Source of the DNA: Kocuria sp.
Lineage (GTDB): Bacteria > Actinomycetota > Actinomycetes > Actinomycetales > Micrococcaceae
Assembly: GCA_030454085.1 (NCBI GenBank)
Contig: JAKDJD010000032.1
Location: 1 to 27,043, forward strand
Direction of reading: 5' to 3'
DNA: 27,043 nucleotides
Shown here: one piece after another, positions 1-7,908 of the stretch
Numbering within the stretch: position 1 is the first letter of the stretch
Layout of the letters: each line of letters begins with the position of its first letter
Notes under the pieces: generated by a model
What the model was told of the DNA's origin: nothing
The model's input: only the letters and a program-made list of their open reading frames with translations
The model's database searches: none
Translations under genes and position numbers: made by a program

Positions 1-70
1 TTCCGTTGTTAGGTGGGGGTTCAACCGCCTCCTAACGGCGGTTACCGCCACCGAGTCGGGTAACCGCCAC
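1..70. repeat. Intergenic palindromic repeat, family 1 (copy cut by window edge)
   Basis: This is the right part of the element seen complete at 8630-8726 and 17739-17835. A central imperfect palindrome lies at 10-34 (TAGGTGGGGGTT, one base, then AACCGCCTCCTA). After 11 nt comes an inverted 25-bp module at 46-70, which reads GTGGCGGTTACCCGACTCGG plus GGCG on the minus strand. Inverted half-sites (complement of GGWGGSGGTT) begin at 23, 43 and 62, so the spacing is 20 then 19 nt, the same as in the other two loci. The left half should lie before position 1. It sits about 40 nt beyond the purU stop codon. It is not coding. A role as terminator, protein-binding array or mobile miniature element is inference only. 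Confidence 0.8.
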
Positions 71-110
71 GCAACGCGGATCGTCACGGGGCCCGTCCAC
101 CACCACGCCG

Positions 111-983
111 TCAGAAAACGATCGCGTGGTTCCCGTGCCAGAAGACCCTGTCCTCCGCGTGGGCCTGGACCGCGCGTGACAGGGTTGCCCTCTCCACGTA
201 GGCTCCGTGTTTTTGCAGGTCGGCCGGGGAAAAGGTGTGGTCTACCCGGGTGACGTCCTGCTCGATGATCGGGCCGGCATCAAGTTCGGGGGTGACGTAG
301 TGCGCCGTCGCTCCGATGAGTTTCACGCCGCGCTCCCACGCCATCCGGTACGGCCCGGCCCCCACGAAGGCCGGAAGGAACGAGTGGTGGATGTTGATAA
401 TCGGCACGTCGATCCGACGCAAAAAGCTTTCGGAAAGTATCTGCATGTAGCGAGCCAGGACCATGAAATCGGCCTTTCCCTCGACCAGCTCCATGATCCG
501 CGCCTCTGCCTCCGACTTGTCCGCACCCTGCGAGGGAACGTGGTGGAACGGGACACCGAAGTACTCCACTTCGTCGCGCAGATCCGGGTGGTTGGAAATG
601 ACCATCGGTATCTCCACGGGCAACTCGCCCCGTTGCTGGCGCCACAACAGGTCGAGCAGGCAGTGGTCGGACTTCGGAGCAAGGACGATCATGCGCTTCG
701 GCGTCGAATGGTCGATCAACCGCCAGTCGAGGCCCACGGACAGCAAGGTGTCCTGCAGGTCCGCCTCGATGTCGGGGATCGACGCAGTGAAGTTCTCCTT
801 GTGGAAGACGGTGCGCTGGTAGAAGATCGGCTCTTCGTCGATGCTCGTGAACTGGTCGCTCTGCAGAATATTGCCCCCGTTCCGAGCGATCGCGCCGGCG
901 ACCGCACTCACGATCCCGGGGCGGTCAGGGCCCTTGACGACGAGGCATCCCTGGTCGGCAAAGCGTTCGATGCGAGGGGTCAT
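111..983 (-). CDS. purU: Formyltetrahydrofolate deformylase PurU
   Basis: Hydrolyses 10-formyl-tetrahydrofolate to formate and tetrahydrofolate in the cytoplasm, balancing the one-carbon pool and feeding formate to purine synthesis. The 290-residue product has the two expected parts. An N-terminal ACT domain (about 10-85) contains VKGPDRPGIVSAVAG at 16-30. A C-terminal formyltransferase-fold domain (about 97-280) carries the family catalytic residues Asn197 and His199 in NIHHSFLPAF and Asp235 in DAGPII. The ATG at 983 is chosen because the ACT domain begins there and GGAG lies 7 nt upstream; the open frame runs further upstream but only through non-conserved sequence. The thiolase gene lies 103 nt upstream on the same strand, separated by a strong hairpin, so co-transcription is uncertain. 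A family 1 repeat lies just beyond its stop codon. Confidence 0.95.
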   Translation of the reverse strand: MTPRIERFADQGCLVVKGPDRPGIVSAVAGAIARNGGNILQSDQFTSIDEEPIFYQRTVFHKENFTASIPDIEADLQDTLLSVGLDWRLIDHSTPKRMIVLAPKSDHCLLDLLWRQQRGELPVEIPMVISNHPDLRDEVEYFGVPFHHVPSQGADKSEAEARIMELVEGKADFMVLARYMQILSESFLRRIDVPIINIHHSFLPAFVGAGPYRMAWERGVKLIGATAHYVTPELDAGPIIEQDVTRVDHTFSPADLQKHGAYVERATLSRAVQAHAEDRVFWHGNHAIVF

Positions 984-1039
984 GGATTCTCCGTCATTCT
1001 TCGGGTCGGGAACGTTCAGGGGGGGGCTGACGCGCAAGC

Positions 1040-1070
1040 GCCCGGGCCAGCACGCTGTACTGGCCCGGGC
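1040..1070 (-). terminator. Perfect 11-bp hairpin between thiolase and purU
   Basis: GCCCGGGCCAG (1040-1050) pairs perfectly with CTGGCCCGGGC (1060-1070) around a 9-nt loop. It lies 17 nt past the thiolase stop codon and about 57 nt before the purU start. No T-run follows on the minus strand, so it is a GC-rich hairpin of the U-less type seen downstream of many actinobacterial genes rather than a classical intrinsic terminator. It could end the thiolase transcript or act as an mRNA 3' stabiliser. Confidence 0.6.
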
Positions 1071-1086
1071 ACCTGGGTTCGGGTTT

Positions 1087-2274
1087 TCAGCGGAACAGCA
1101 GCAGGGCCTCGCCCTGGCCGCCACCGCCGCACAGGGACACAGCCGCCTTGCCACTGCCCCGGCGCTTGAGTTCGTAGGCCCCGTGCAAGGCCAAACGCGC
1201 GCCGGACGCGCCGATCGGATGGCCCAGCGCGATGGCCCCTCCGTGGATGTTGATTTTTTCCTGGTCGATGCCGAGATCACGGCCTGACTGGAGCGACACC
1301 GCCGCAAAAGCCTCGTTGATTTCCCACAGGTCGAGGTTCTCGGGCGTCCATCCCTCCTTGTCCAGGGCCGCCTTCGTGGCCTGCGAGGGTTGGGAATGCA
1401 ACGCGGTGTCCGGGCCTGCCGTCTGGCCGGCCGCGCCGACCTCCGCGAGCCATTCGAGACCGTGGTCCTCCGCGTACCGCTTGGAGGCAAGCACCAGGGC
1501 CGCCGCGCCGTCGGACAAGGGCGAAGAGTTCCCTGCCGTAATCGTCCCGTCCTGCGCGAAGGCGGGCCGCAATCCCCCGAGGGTCTCGGCGGTCGAGTCC
1601 GCGCGGATCCCCTGGTCCGTATCCACCACCACGGGGTCGCCCTTTCGCTGAGGAATGCTCAACGGCGCGATTTCCTCGGTCAGCAGACCGGACGACGTCG
1701 CCGCTCCGGCCCGCTGGTGCGAAGCCGCCGCTATCTGGTCCTGTTCCTCACGGCCGATACCTCGCGCGACGTTGTCCTCTTCCGTCATCGCGCCCATGGA
1801 CCGCCCGTCCTGGGCGTCGGTGAGCCCGTCCCGCGCGACCGCATCCACCAGGCGGAGATCACCGTAGGAGGTGCCGGCGCGGATCCCCGGGGCGATATGC
1901 GGAGCCGTGGACATGGACTCCTGCCCTCCGGCGACGACCACGTCGGCTTCTCCCAGCCGGATGAGACGGGCCGCTTCGGTGACTGCCGCAAGCCCGGAGA
2001 GGCAGACCTTGTTGAGGGTCATCGCCGGCACATTGCGGGAGATTCCCGCGCCCAATGCGGAGGACTTCGCCGGGTTCTGTCCGCACCCCGCCTGGACGAC
2101 GTGCCCCATGAAAACCTGGTCGACGGCCTCGGTGGCCACTCCCGACCGTTCGAGAGCCGCCGCGATCGCGTGGGAGCCCAGATCGACGGCAGTGAGGGAT
2201 GCCAGCTGGCCCATGATCTTGCCCTGAGGGGTGCGGGCACCACCCACGATGACGACGTCGTTGAGCTCGGGCAT
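1087..2274 (-). CDS. Acetyl-CoA C-acetyltransferase (thiolase)
   Basis: A type II thiolase of 395 residues, the usual length, that condenses or cleaves acetoacetyl-CoA and similar 3-ketoacyl-CoAs. All catalytic elements are present: nucleophile Cys91 in NKVCLSG, NEAF at 320-323, His352 in GHPIGASGAR, and the second active-site Cys382 in LCGGGGQG. The sequence pattern (VVAGGQESMS, then NEAFAAVSL) resembles AtoB/PhaA-type biosynthetic or degradative acetyl-CoA acetyltransferases more than long-chain FadA, but substrate preference cannot be read from the sequence. The ATG at 2274 has AAGGAG 7 nt upstream. A TACCAT box at 2316-2321 is a possible -10 giving a leader of about 35 nt. It stands alone between corA and purU, not beside the beta-oxidation operon at 18-24 kb, which has its own thiolase. 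Confidence 0.92.
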   Translation of the reverse strand: MPELNDVVIVGGARTPQGKIMGQLASLTAVDLGSHAIAAALERSGVATEAVDQVFMGHVVQAGCGQNPAKSSALGAGISRNVPAMTLNKVCLSGLAAVTEAARLIRLGEADVVVAGGQESMSTAPHIAPGIRAGTSYGDLRLVDAVARDGLTDAQDGRSMGAMTEEDNVARGIGREEQDQIAAASHQRAGAATSSGLLTEEIAPLSIPQRKGDPVVVDTDQGIRADSTAETLGGLRPAFAQDGTITAGNSSPLSDGAAALVLASKRYAEDHGLEWLAEVGAAGQTAGPDTALHSQPSQATKAALDKEGWTPENLDLWEINEAFAAVSLQSGRDLGIDQEKINIHGGAIALGHPIGASGARLALHGAYELKRRGSGKAAVSLCGGGGQGEALLLFR

Positions 2275-2361
2275 CGAAAATCTCCTTCGGTCGGAGGGGT
2301 GCGGTTCTCCCCCACATGGTACGCCAGCGGAGAGTTCGGGGCCCCACCGGGTCATCCCCCG

Positions 2362-3342
2362 TTACATCCAGTTCTTCTTCTTGAAGAGCGCGTAGAGAAT
2401 CCCGCTGATGACCACCATGAGGCCGAGGGCGAATGGATACCCGAAAACCCACCCCAGTTCGGGCATCTCCTCGAAGTTCATCCCGTAGATGCCCGCAATG
2501 ATCGTGGGGACCACGAGGATGGCCGCCCAGCTCGAGAGCCTCTTCATGGCGTCGTTCTGCCGCTGGCCAACCAGGGTCGAATCGACCGTCAGCGCGTTCT
2601 GCAGGGCCGAACGGAGGCTGTCCAGGTGCTCGATGGCTCGCAGCACGTGGTCCCGCACGTCGCGGAAATGCGGGTGCAGCTGTTGCGGGGTCCCGTACTT
2701 GTCCGCCCCGCGCATCAACAGGTCCAGAAGGTAGCTCAACGGCCTGGTGACCCTCTGGAATTTGACCACCTCGTTGAACAGTTCGTAGATGCGTTGCGAG
2801 GTGTTGCCCCCGGCGAAGAGGTTCTCCTCGATCTCGTCCAGGTCCTCTTCCAGATCCATGAGGACGGGCTCATACCCATCCACGACGCCGTCGAGCAGGA
2901 AGTACAACAGGGTCTGAGGGTTGTGCGGTTCGAGGGCAGATCGTTTGAAGGCGCGACGCAACTGCCTCACGACCAGCCCGGAGGCCCCACCCTTCGGCAC
3001 CGTGACCACGAAGTAGTTCGGGCCGATGAACGCGTGGATCTCGGCGATGACCAGCTTCTCCGATCTGTCCTTGTAGGAGATCGGGTGCGCTGCGAGGAAC
3101 AAGGCCTGGCCGTAGCGTTCCAGCTTGGGACGCTGGTGACCGTGAGAGGCGTCCTCGACCGCCAGGGGATGGAGGTCGAAAGCCTCGGCCAGGCCCTGCA
3201 ACTCTTCCTCGGAGGCGTCTTCAACGACGAAACACGCGGTCGATTCCGGCGACGCGCGGAGAGCCTCCACAGTCGACTCGGCCGACTCCTGCTCATGAAC
3301 GCGTTCCTCACGATCAATCAACACATGAAGCAAGTACGCCAT
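2362..3342 (-). CDS. corA: CorA-family magnesium/cobalt transporter
   Basis: Inner-membrane divalent cation channel of the CorA family, expected to act as a homopentamer that takes up Mg2+. The product has 326 residues: a large cytoplasmic N-terminal domain, a long acidic and helical stalk (about 150-265), and two C-terminal membrane segments (about 272-288 and 302-320). The selectivity motif YGMNF at 286-290 closes the first of these, and a basic tail (KKKNW) follows the second, as is standard. No Shine-Dalgarno sequence precedes the ATG, but a TAGGCT box lies 8 nt before it, so the message may be leaderless. It sits 45 nt downstream of purA and 87 nt upstream of the thiolase. No Mg-sensing leader structure was recognised. 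Confidence 0.94.
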   Translation of the reverse strand: MAYLLHVLIDREERVHEQESAESTVEALRASPESTACFVVEDASEEELQGLAEAFDLHPLAVEDASHGHQRPKLERYGQALFLAAHPISYKDRSEKLVIAEIHAFIGPNYFVVTVPKGGASGLVVRQLRRAFKRSALEPHNPQTLLYFLLDGVVDGYEPVLMDLEEDLDEIEENLFAGGNTSQRIYELFNEVVKFQRVTRPLSYLLDLLMRGADKYGTPQQLHPHFRDVRDHVLRAIEHLDSLRSALQNALTVDSTLVGQRQNDAMKRLSSWAAILVVPTIIAGIYGMNFEEMPELGWVFGYPFALGLMVVISGILYALFKKKNWM

Positions 3343-3350
3343 GATGAGCC

Positions 3351-3356
3351 AGCCTA
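3351..3356 (-). promoter_or_regulatory. Possible leaderless -10 box of corA
   Basis: TAGGCT on the minus strand fits the actinobacterial -10 pattern TAnnnT and ends 8 nt before the corA ATG. No -35 box is evident and no Shine-Dalgarno sequence exists. The weakest of the leaderless candidates in the window. Confidence 0.3.
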
Positions 3357-3387
3357 TTCCTCGGTATGGTCTGCCGGGGACCGGCGC

Positions 3388-4680
3388 CTAGTGGTCTTCA
3401 ATGAGATCCCGGACCACGATAGTGTTCTCGCGTCCCGGCCCCACCCCGATGGCGGAAATCCGGCAACCCGAGAGCTCCTCGAGCTTCTCGACGTACTTGC
3501 GAGCATTGTCCGACAGGTCGTCCAAGGACTGTGCCTGGGAGATGTCTTCCGTCCAGCCGTCGAAGTACTCGTAAATCGGTTTCGCGTGGTGGAATTCGGT
3601 CTGGGTCATGGGGATTTCGTCGTGGCGCACGCCGTCGACGTCGTAGGCAACGCACACCGGAATGCGATCCAGACCCGTCAGAACATCCATCTTGGTCAGG
3701 AACAAGTCCGTGAAACCGTTGATGCGCACAGCCTGACGGGCCAGGACGGCGTCGTACCAGCCGCAACGACGCGGACGTCCGGTGTTGACCCCGAACTCCC
3801 CGCCGGTGTTCTGCAGGAACTCTCCCCACTCGTCGAAGAGCTCGGTGGGGAACGGGCCCGCGCCGACCCGCGTGGTGTACGCCTTCTGAATTCCGATCAC
3901 ACGCGAGATCCGGGTGGGTCCCACCCCGGATCCGACGGAGGCGCCGCCCGCCGTGGGGTTGGAGGAGGTCACGAACGGGTAGGTGCCGTGGTCGACGTCG
4001 AGGAAGGTCGCCTGGCCGCCCTCCATGAGCAGGGTCTTTCCCTCGTCCAGCGCGTTGTTGAGCAAGAGCGTGGAGTCCACGATCATCGGCCGGAGGCGCT
4101 CGGCGAAGGACACGAAGTAATCGACGATCTCTTCCACCTCAACGTGGTGGCGGTTGTAGACCTTGACCAGCAGCTCGTTCTTCTGGCGCAAGGAGCCCTC
4201 GACCTTCTGGCGAAGAATCGATTCATCCATGATGTCCTGGACACGAATACCCAGGCGACCGATCTTGTCCATGTACGCGGGGCCGATGCCGCGACCTGTG
4301 GTACCGATGGCCCGCTTCCCCAGGAAGCGCTCGGTGACCTTGTCCATGGTCTGGTGGAACGGCGCGACCAGGTGAGCGTTGGCGGAGATGCGCAGCTTCG
4401 AGGTGTCCGCGCCGCGAGCTTCGAGCCCGTCGATCTCTTCGAAGAGCGCTTCGGGATTCACGACGACGCCGTTGCCGATGACGGGGGTCGCCTCCGGGCT
4501 GAGAATGCCTGCAGGCAGAAGCTTGAGCTCGAACTTCTCCCCACCGACGACGACGGTGTGGCCAGCGTTGTTGCCGCCATTCGGCTTGACCACGTAGTCG
4601 ACGCGGCCGCCGAGGAGATCGGTCGCTTTGCCCTTGCCCTCATCGCCCCATTGGGCGCCGACGATTACGATTGCTGGCAT
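3388..4680 (-). CDS. purA: Adenylosuccinate synthetase PurA
   Basis: Catalyses the GTP-dependent joining of IMP and aspartate to adenylosuccinate, the first committed step from IMP to AMP, in the cytoplasm. The 430-residue length is typical. The N-terminal P-loop-like GDEGKGK is at 12-18 with the catalytic base Asp13, and catalytic His41 is in NGGNNAGHT at 35-42. Typical segments such as [20 protein letters not shown] and [11 protein letters not shown] follow. The start chosen (MPAIVIVG) is the conserved family start. An ATG three codons upstream (MFH, at 4689) is possible because AGGA lies 4 nt before it and 13 nt before the chosen one. The 208 nt up to the DUF4870 gene hold a possible -10 (TATCCT, 4773-4778) and no recognisable gene or riboswitch. 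Confidence 0.96.
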   Translation of the reverse strand: MPAIVIVGAQWGDEGKGKATDLLGGRVDYVVKPNGGNNAGHTVVVGGEKFELKLLPAGILSPEATPVIGNGVVVNPEALFEEIDGLEARGADTSKLRISANAHLVAPFHQTMDKVTERFLGKRAIGTTGRGIGPAYMDKIGRLGIRVQDIMDESILRQKVEGSLRQKNELLVKVYNRHHVEVEEIVDYFVSFAERLRPMIVDSTLLLNNALDEGKTLLMEGGQATFLDVDHGTYPFVTSSNPTAGGASVGSGVGPTRISRVIGIQKAYTTRVGAGPFPTELFDEWGEFLQNTGGEFGVNTGRPRRCGWYDAVLARQAVRINGFTDLFLTKMDVLTGLDRIPVCVAYDVDGVRHDEIPMTQTEFHHAKPIYEYFDGWTEDISQAQSLDDLSDNARKYVEKLEELSGCRISAIGVGPGRENTIVVRDLIEDH

Positions 4681-4888
4681 GTGGAACATCCATTCCTGTT
4701 GACAGGTCACCGACCGGGTTTCACGGCGGCGAGAGGCCCGCGCGACCTGCCGGCCTCGCAAAGCCAGAGTCCAGGATACCCGTTGCGTACGATGTCGGCT
4801 CGAGGTGTGGAAGAGAGCCTTCGTATGTTTTCGAAAGGTCGCCCCACCCCGAGACCCAGCGAGCGCACCGGATCCGGGAGCCCGGGGT

Positions 4889-5359
4889 TCAGCTCAGGAC
4901 CGAGATCTTCATCGGGTAGGGGTAGACCTCTCCCCTATTCGCCTTGACGGCCCCGATGATGTGGCACACGATCGCGATGATGTTGACGACCGCCCACACG
5001 GGCAGTGCGATGACGATGCCGATGCCGAAGGTCACGATCACCAGAATCCAGGCCGCGATGTTGATGATCCACACCAGGAGATTGAAGTTGAAGGCCTGCG
5101 CCGAGGAATACCGCACGAACGCGTACCCGGGCTTGTCCTTGTATATGAGCCAGAAGACCAATGGACCCAGGATGCTCAACCAGCCCGCGGTGACCAGGAG
5201 GATCACCAGCGTCGAGAGGTGCGCCAGCACGGCCATCGTGCGGGCATCGGACGGGATGCGGTTTCCGTAGGCGTCGAAGTCTCGGCTGGAGCCCGGGGCG
5301 GACTGTGAGTGCCCCTCCGGACCGGGTGCGGGAGGAGGCTGAGGTGTATGGCTGTTCAT
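4889..5359 (-). CDS. DUF4870 (Tic20-like) small membrane protein
   Basis: Function unknown. The 156-residue product has a Pro/Ser-rich, probably cytoplasmic N-terminus (1-40) followed by a hydrophobic core with about three or four membrane segments (roughly 43-73, 90-110 and 113-137). The family features are visible: an amphipathic stretch [12 protein letters not shown], then [21 protein letters not shown] (72-92), then [10 protein letters not shown] near the end. DUF4870 proteins are distantly related to the Tic20 import component, but no bacterial role is established. The ATG at 5359 has AGAGAAGG 6 nt upstream. A LacI-type palindrome lies about 42 nt upstream. It stands alone between purA and the pyruvyl transferase gene on the same strand. 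Confidence 0.87.
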   Translation of the reverse strand: MNSHTPQPPPAPGPEGHSQSAPGSSRDFDAYGNRIPSDARTMAVLAHLSTLVILLVTAGWLSILGPLVFWLIYKDKPGYAFVRYSSAQAFNFNLLVWIINIAAWILVIVTFGIGIVIALPVWAVVNIIAIVCHIIGAVKANRGEVYPYPMKISVLS

Positions 5360-5397
5360 GGCGAACCTTCTCTCTCGGGTGTCGAGCGGATACGTCT

Positions 5398-5412
5398 ACC
5401 GTAAACGTTTGC
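5398..5412 (-). promoter_or_regulatory. LacI-type palindrome overlapping a possible -10 of the DUF4870 gene
   Basis: The minus strand reads GCAAACGTTTACGGT. AAACGTTT is an 8-bp perfect palindrome with the central CG typical of LacI/GalR-family operators. TACGGT at its end fits a TAnnnT -10 box about 38 nt before the start codon. The short palindrome can occur by chance, so this is suggestive only. Confidence 0.3.
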
Positions 5413-5446
5413 CGCATCTCATGGGATCCCCGCACGGTGTGGCGCG

Positions 5447-6568
5447 CTAGGCCTTGTACAACGCGTCCGCTTCAGCATTCTTTGCGGCGACCGGTCCGCC
5501 GAGGTCCCCGGCACGTTGCAACGCGTCGAGATCGATCAGGTCGTCCGGCTCCCCCTCGTGAATCGCCCACCCCGTACCGAGATCCCCGAGAGAGCGGTGT
5601 TTGACATCGTAGTATCCCGTTTGGCCCAGCATCACAATGCCTCGGGCTCCGGCCAAAGCACCCATCAGGTGGTGATGGAACCGCGTGGTGATCCACACCT
5701 GGTTGCCACGGAAGGGGAACTCCTCGCGCCAGAACGCGGTGAAAGGCACGAATCGGCCCTCTCCCACGACGTCGTGGAGCGCGGAGTAGGCCGGGTGGTC
5801 CCCTCCTGGGATGGCCTCGACGTAGGTGACTCTTTCACGGGGGATGCCCCAGGCGCGGACCTGGTTCCGGGCGTAGCGGACGAAGGATTCGAAGTCCTCG
5901 GGCCCCACGAGGTCGCTCTGGATACAGAGCACGACCTCCGTCGGGCCGTCGGTCTCCCATGGGGGCACGTCGGGAACCAGAAAGGCGTCGTCGTACCCCA
6001 CATCGATCCCGAGGTGCTCGGCGCTCGCGCGGTCTCGAACACTGACGTGGTCGAAACCCGTGAGGTCTTCCGGCCCGGAAGGCATGAGCCCCTGTCCCGT
6101 GGCCACGAGCCGTGCCCCCGAGATTTCCGCCGCGGCTCGCATGGCTTGGACCATCACGTGGTTCTCGGGCCACATGCTGTTGACGAATCCGCCACCCAGC
6201 AGATGCAGAACGGAAGCTTCGCGCATCTGCAACAGCCCGAGATCGTAGCGTGGCGAACCCAGGTTGTGGACCAGGTCGGCGGCGCTGCGCATGGACCCGC
6301 GCAACGCATCATCGGCCAGGCGGATCGCGGTGTTGGTTAGATGCAGGCGCGGGTGGCGGATGTCCTTGAGCAATGCGGCCACCGTTCCGGGTTCCCTGAC
6401 ATCCAGCCACACGTCCGTTTCGGGCGCCACGCTGGCAAGGTAGGAGACCCAGCGCGCCGCGATGAGTTCGTCGCCGAAATTGGGAATCCCCGCCGTCGAC
6501 AGCAGATAGATCGATCCGGGGTCGCCGGGGAAATGGTCGACCGCGGATCGGTGCGAAGACCAATGCAT
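5447..6568 (-). CDS. Polysaccharide pyruvyl transferase family protein
   Basis: A 373-residue protein of the polysaccharide pyruvyl transferase family (PF04230/CsaB-like), which transfers pyruvate from PEP onto sugars of exopolysaccharide or cell-wall polymers as ketals. Visible family traits are the N-terminal GIPNFGDEL (27-35), the glycine-rich LLGGGFVNSMWP (123-134) and a C-terminal block with TTRFHHHLMGALAGARGIV (294-312) followed by GYYDVKHRSLG (318-328). No signal peptide or membrane segment is present, so it should act on a cytoplasmic precursor. It is an orphan: no glycosyltransferase, flippase or polymerase gene is nearby. No Shine-Dalgarno sequence is present; TATATT lies 6 nt before the ATG, suggesting a leaderless message. 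Acceptor sugar unknown; proteins of this family with other roles cannot be excluded. Confidence 0.82.
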   Translation of the reverse strand: MHWSSHRSAVDHFPGDPGSIYLLSTAGIPNFGDELIAARWVSYLASVAPETDVWLDVREPGTVAALLKDIRHPRLHLTNTAIRLADDALRGSMRSAADLVHNLGSPRYDLGLLQMREASVLHLLGGGFVNSMWPENHVMVQAMRAAAEISGARLVATGQGLMPSGPEDLTGFDHVSVRDRASAEHLGIDVGYDDAFLVPDVPPWETDGPTEVVLCIQSDLVGPEDFESFVRYARNQVRAWGIPRERVTYVEAIPGGDHPAYSALHDVVGEGRFVPFTAFWREEFPFRGNQVWITTRFHHHLMGALAGARGIVMLGQTGYYDVKHRSLGDLGTGWAIHEGEPDDLIDLDALQRAGDLGGPVAAKNAEADALYKA

Positions 6569-6574
6569 AACATC

Positions 6575-6580
6575 AATATA
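6575..6580 (-). promoter_or_regulatory. Leaderless-type -10 box of the pyruvyl transferase gene
   Basis: TATATT on the minus strand is separated by 6 nt (GATGTT) from the ATG at 6568. Transcription would start at or within a base or two of the start codon. No Shine-Dalgarno sequence is present. A convincing -35 was not found. Confidence 0.5.
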
Positions 6581-6606
6581 CAGTGATCCACTTCACCATC
6601 CGGAGA

Positions 6607-6654
6607 CCGTGGCCCCGCAAAGAGCATCCTTGCGTGCCCTCCGAAGGGCCACGG
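6607..6654 (-). terminator. Two-stage hairpin after ald
   Basis: CCGTGGCCC (6607-6615) pairs with GGGCCACGG (6646-6654). Inside it, CGCAA (6616-6620) pairs with TTGCG (6630-6634). It lies about 46 nt beyond the ald stop codon and upstream of the pyruvyl transferase promoter. This position fits a terminator or 3' stabilising structure of the ald message, although no T-run follows. Confidence 0.45.
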
Positions 6655-6699
6655 GCAGGGCGCAGGATGTCGCACCCAGGACCTTGGGTACGGCAGATC

Positions 6700-7791
6700 C
6701 TAGACGCGCGCCGGCAGGTCCGGGAAGGCATCGGCCACGCCTCGGAAGGTAACCTCCCCGCGTTCGGTATTCAGGCCGGCCGCGAGGATGCGGTCCTCCC
6801 GGAGGGCTTCCTCGATGCCCTGTCCGAGTCGAAGCACGAACGGCAGGGTCGCGTTCGTCAGCGACGCCGTCCCCGTCCGGGGAACCGCTCCCGGCATGTT
6901 GGCGACGCAGTAATGCCGGATCCCGTCCACCTCGAAGACCGGGTCCTCGTACGTGGTCGGGTGAGAGGTTTCGAAGCAGCCACCCTGATCGATGGCGACG
7001 TCGATGAGCAGCGAACCAGGTGCGAGAAGGTCGAGGTGCTCCCTGCGCACCAGCTTGGGCGCGGCAGCCCCGGGGACCAGGACGGATCCGATCACGACGT
7101 CGGCTCCTTCGAGCTCTCGCTCGATGTTGCGCGGATTGCTTGCCAGGACCCGGGCGGAGTTGCCGAAGTAGTCTGTCAGTTCCCGCACGCGTGGCAGGTA
7201 CGCGTCCAGGATCGTGACCTCGGCCCTCAGCCCCACGGCAAGAAGCGCCGCTTGTGTCCCGACCGTACCGCCGCCCAGAACCACGACGCGGGCCGGGGAC
7301 ACCCCCGGGGTTCCGCCCAACAGGATGCCTGGGCCGCCTTCTGTGTGAAGACTGTACTGTGCCGCGGCCTGCGCCGCGAGACGGCCGGCGATTTCCGACA
7401 TCGGCGTGAGCAACGGCAGGGCCCGACCGTCCCGGACGGTTTCGTAGGCGATGGACCGCGTTCGGTTCTCGATCAGCGCCTGGGTCAGGCCCCGGTCCGC
7501 AGCGAGATGCAGGTAGGTGAAGAGCGTCAGGTCCTCTCGGAGGAATCCATATTCCGGCTCGATGGGCTCCTTCACCTTGACCAGGAGCTCGGCCTTTTCC
7601 CATACCTCGGCCTGGGTTCCCAGTCGAGCGCCCGCGGCCACGTATTCCGCGTTGTCGAAGCCCGAGCCGACGCCCGCTCCGTCCTGCACGAAGACCTCAT
7701 GTCCGGCTTCGACGACGGCGTGTACGCCGTCGGGGGTCATCCCGACACGGCGTTCACTGGGCTTGATCTCGGTAGGCACGCCAATACGCAT
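6700..7791 (-). CDS. ald: Alanine dehydrogenase
   Basis: NAD-dependent interconversion of L-alanine and pyruvate plus ammonium. It lets cells use alanine as a carbon and nitrogen source, or regenerate NAD+ by making alanine. The 363-residue length fits the family. The start MRIGVPTEIKPSERRVGMTP is the classic N-terminus, with pyruvate-binding Arg15 and Lys74 (VKVKEP) and catalytic His95 (TYLHLA). A Rossmann fold with VVVLGGGTVGTQAA and the late motifs DVAIDQGG and VANMPGAVPRTGT follow. The ATG at 7791 has AAAGGA about 10 nt upstream. A CATAAT box (7851-7856) is the likely -10, giving a leader near 53 nt. It lies between DUF3151 and the pyruvyl transferase gene on the same strand; no AldR/AdeR regulator gene is adjacent. 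Confidence 0.95.
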   Translation of the reverse strand: MRIGVPTEIKPSERRVGMTPDGVHAVVEAGHEVFVQDGAGVGSGFDNAEYVAAGARLGTQAEVWEKAELLVKVKEPIEPEYGFLREDLTLFTYLHLAADRGLTQALIENRTRSIAYETVRDGRALPLLTPMSEIAGRLAAQAAAQYSLHTEGGPGILLGGTPGVSPARVVVLGGGTVGTQAALLAVGLRAEVTILDAYLPRVRELTDYFGNSARVLASNPRNIERELEGADVVIGSVLVPGAAAPKLVRREHLDLLAPGSLLIDVAIDQGGCFETSHPTTYEDPVFEVDGIRHYCVANMPGAVPRTGTASLTNATLPFVLRLGQGIEEALREDRILAAGLNTERGEVTFRGVADAFPDLPARV

Positions 7792-7850
7792 ATTCAGTCG
7801 TTCCTTTCGGTCGATCCGGCCGGCGACGGCATTGTCACCGCCCACCGCCA

Positions 7851-7856
7851 ATTATG
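7851..7856 (-). promoter_or_regulatory. Probable -10 box of ald
   Basis: CATAAT on the minus strand matches five of six bases of the sigma-70-type consensus. It lies upstream of the ald Shine-Dalgarno sequence, giving a leader of about 50 nt. The -35 region is weak (GTGAAT at 17-nt spacing). Confidence 0.35.
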
Positions 7857-7908
7857 GTCCGTCCGCGAGGAACATTCACTCGTTCTCCCCCACCGTTCCG
7901 GGGGCGTT

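Noticed and set aside
3388..4761. Longer purA with 27 extra N-terminal residues
   Set aside because: The extra segment is not conserved; the family begins at [18 protein letters not shown] and the extension covers leader DNA.
1390..4947. Very long plus-strand open frame (1185 codons)
   Set aside because: It runs antisense through thiolase, corA and purA, which all have intact motifs. The product is Arg/Gly/His-rich low-quality sequence, typical of a shadow frame in high-GC DNA.
7887..7904. CCCCC/GGGGG stem after the DUF3151 stop codon
   Set aside because: Only five base pairs and no T-run; too weak to list.
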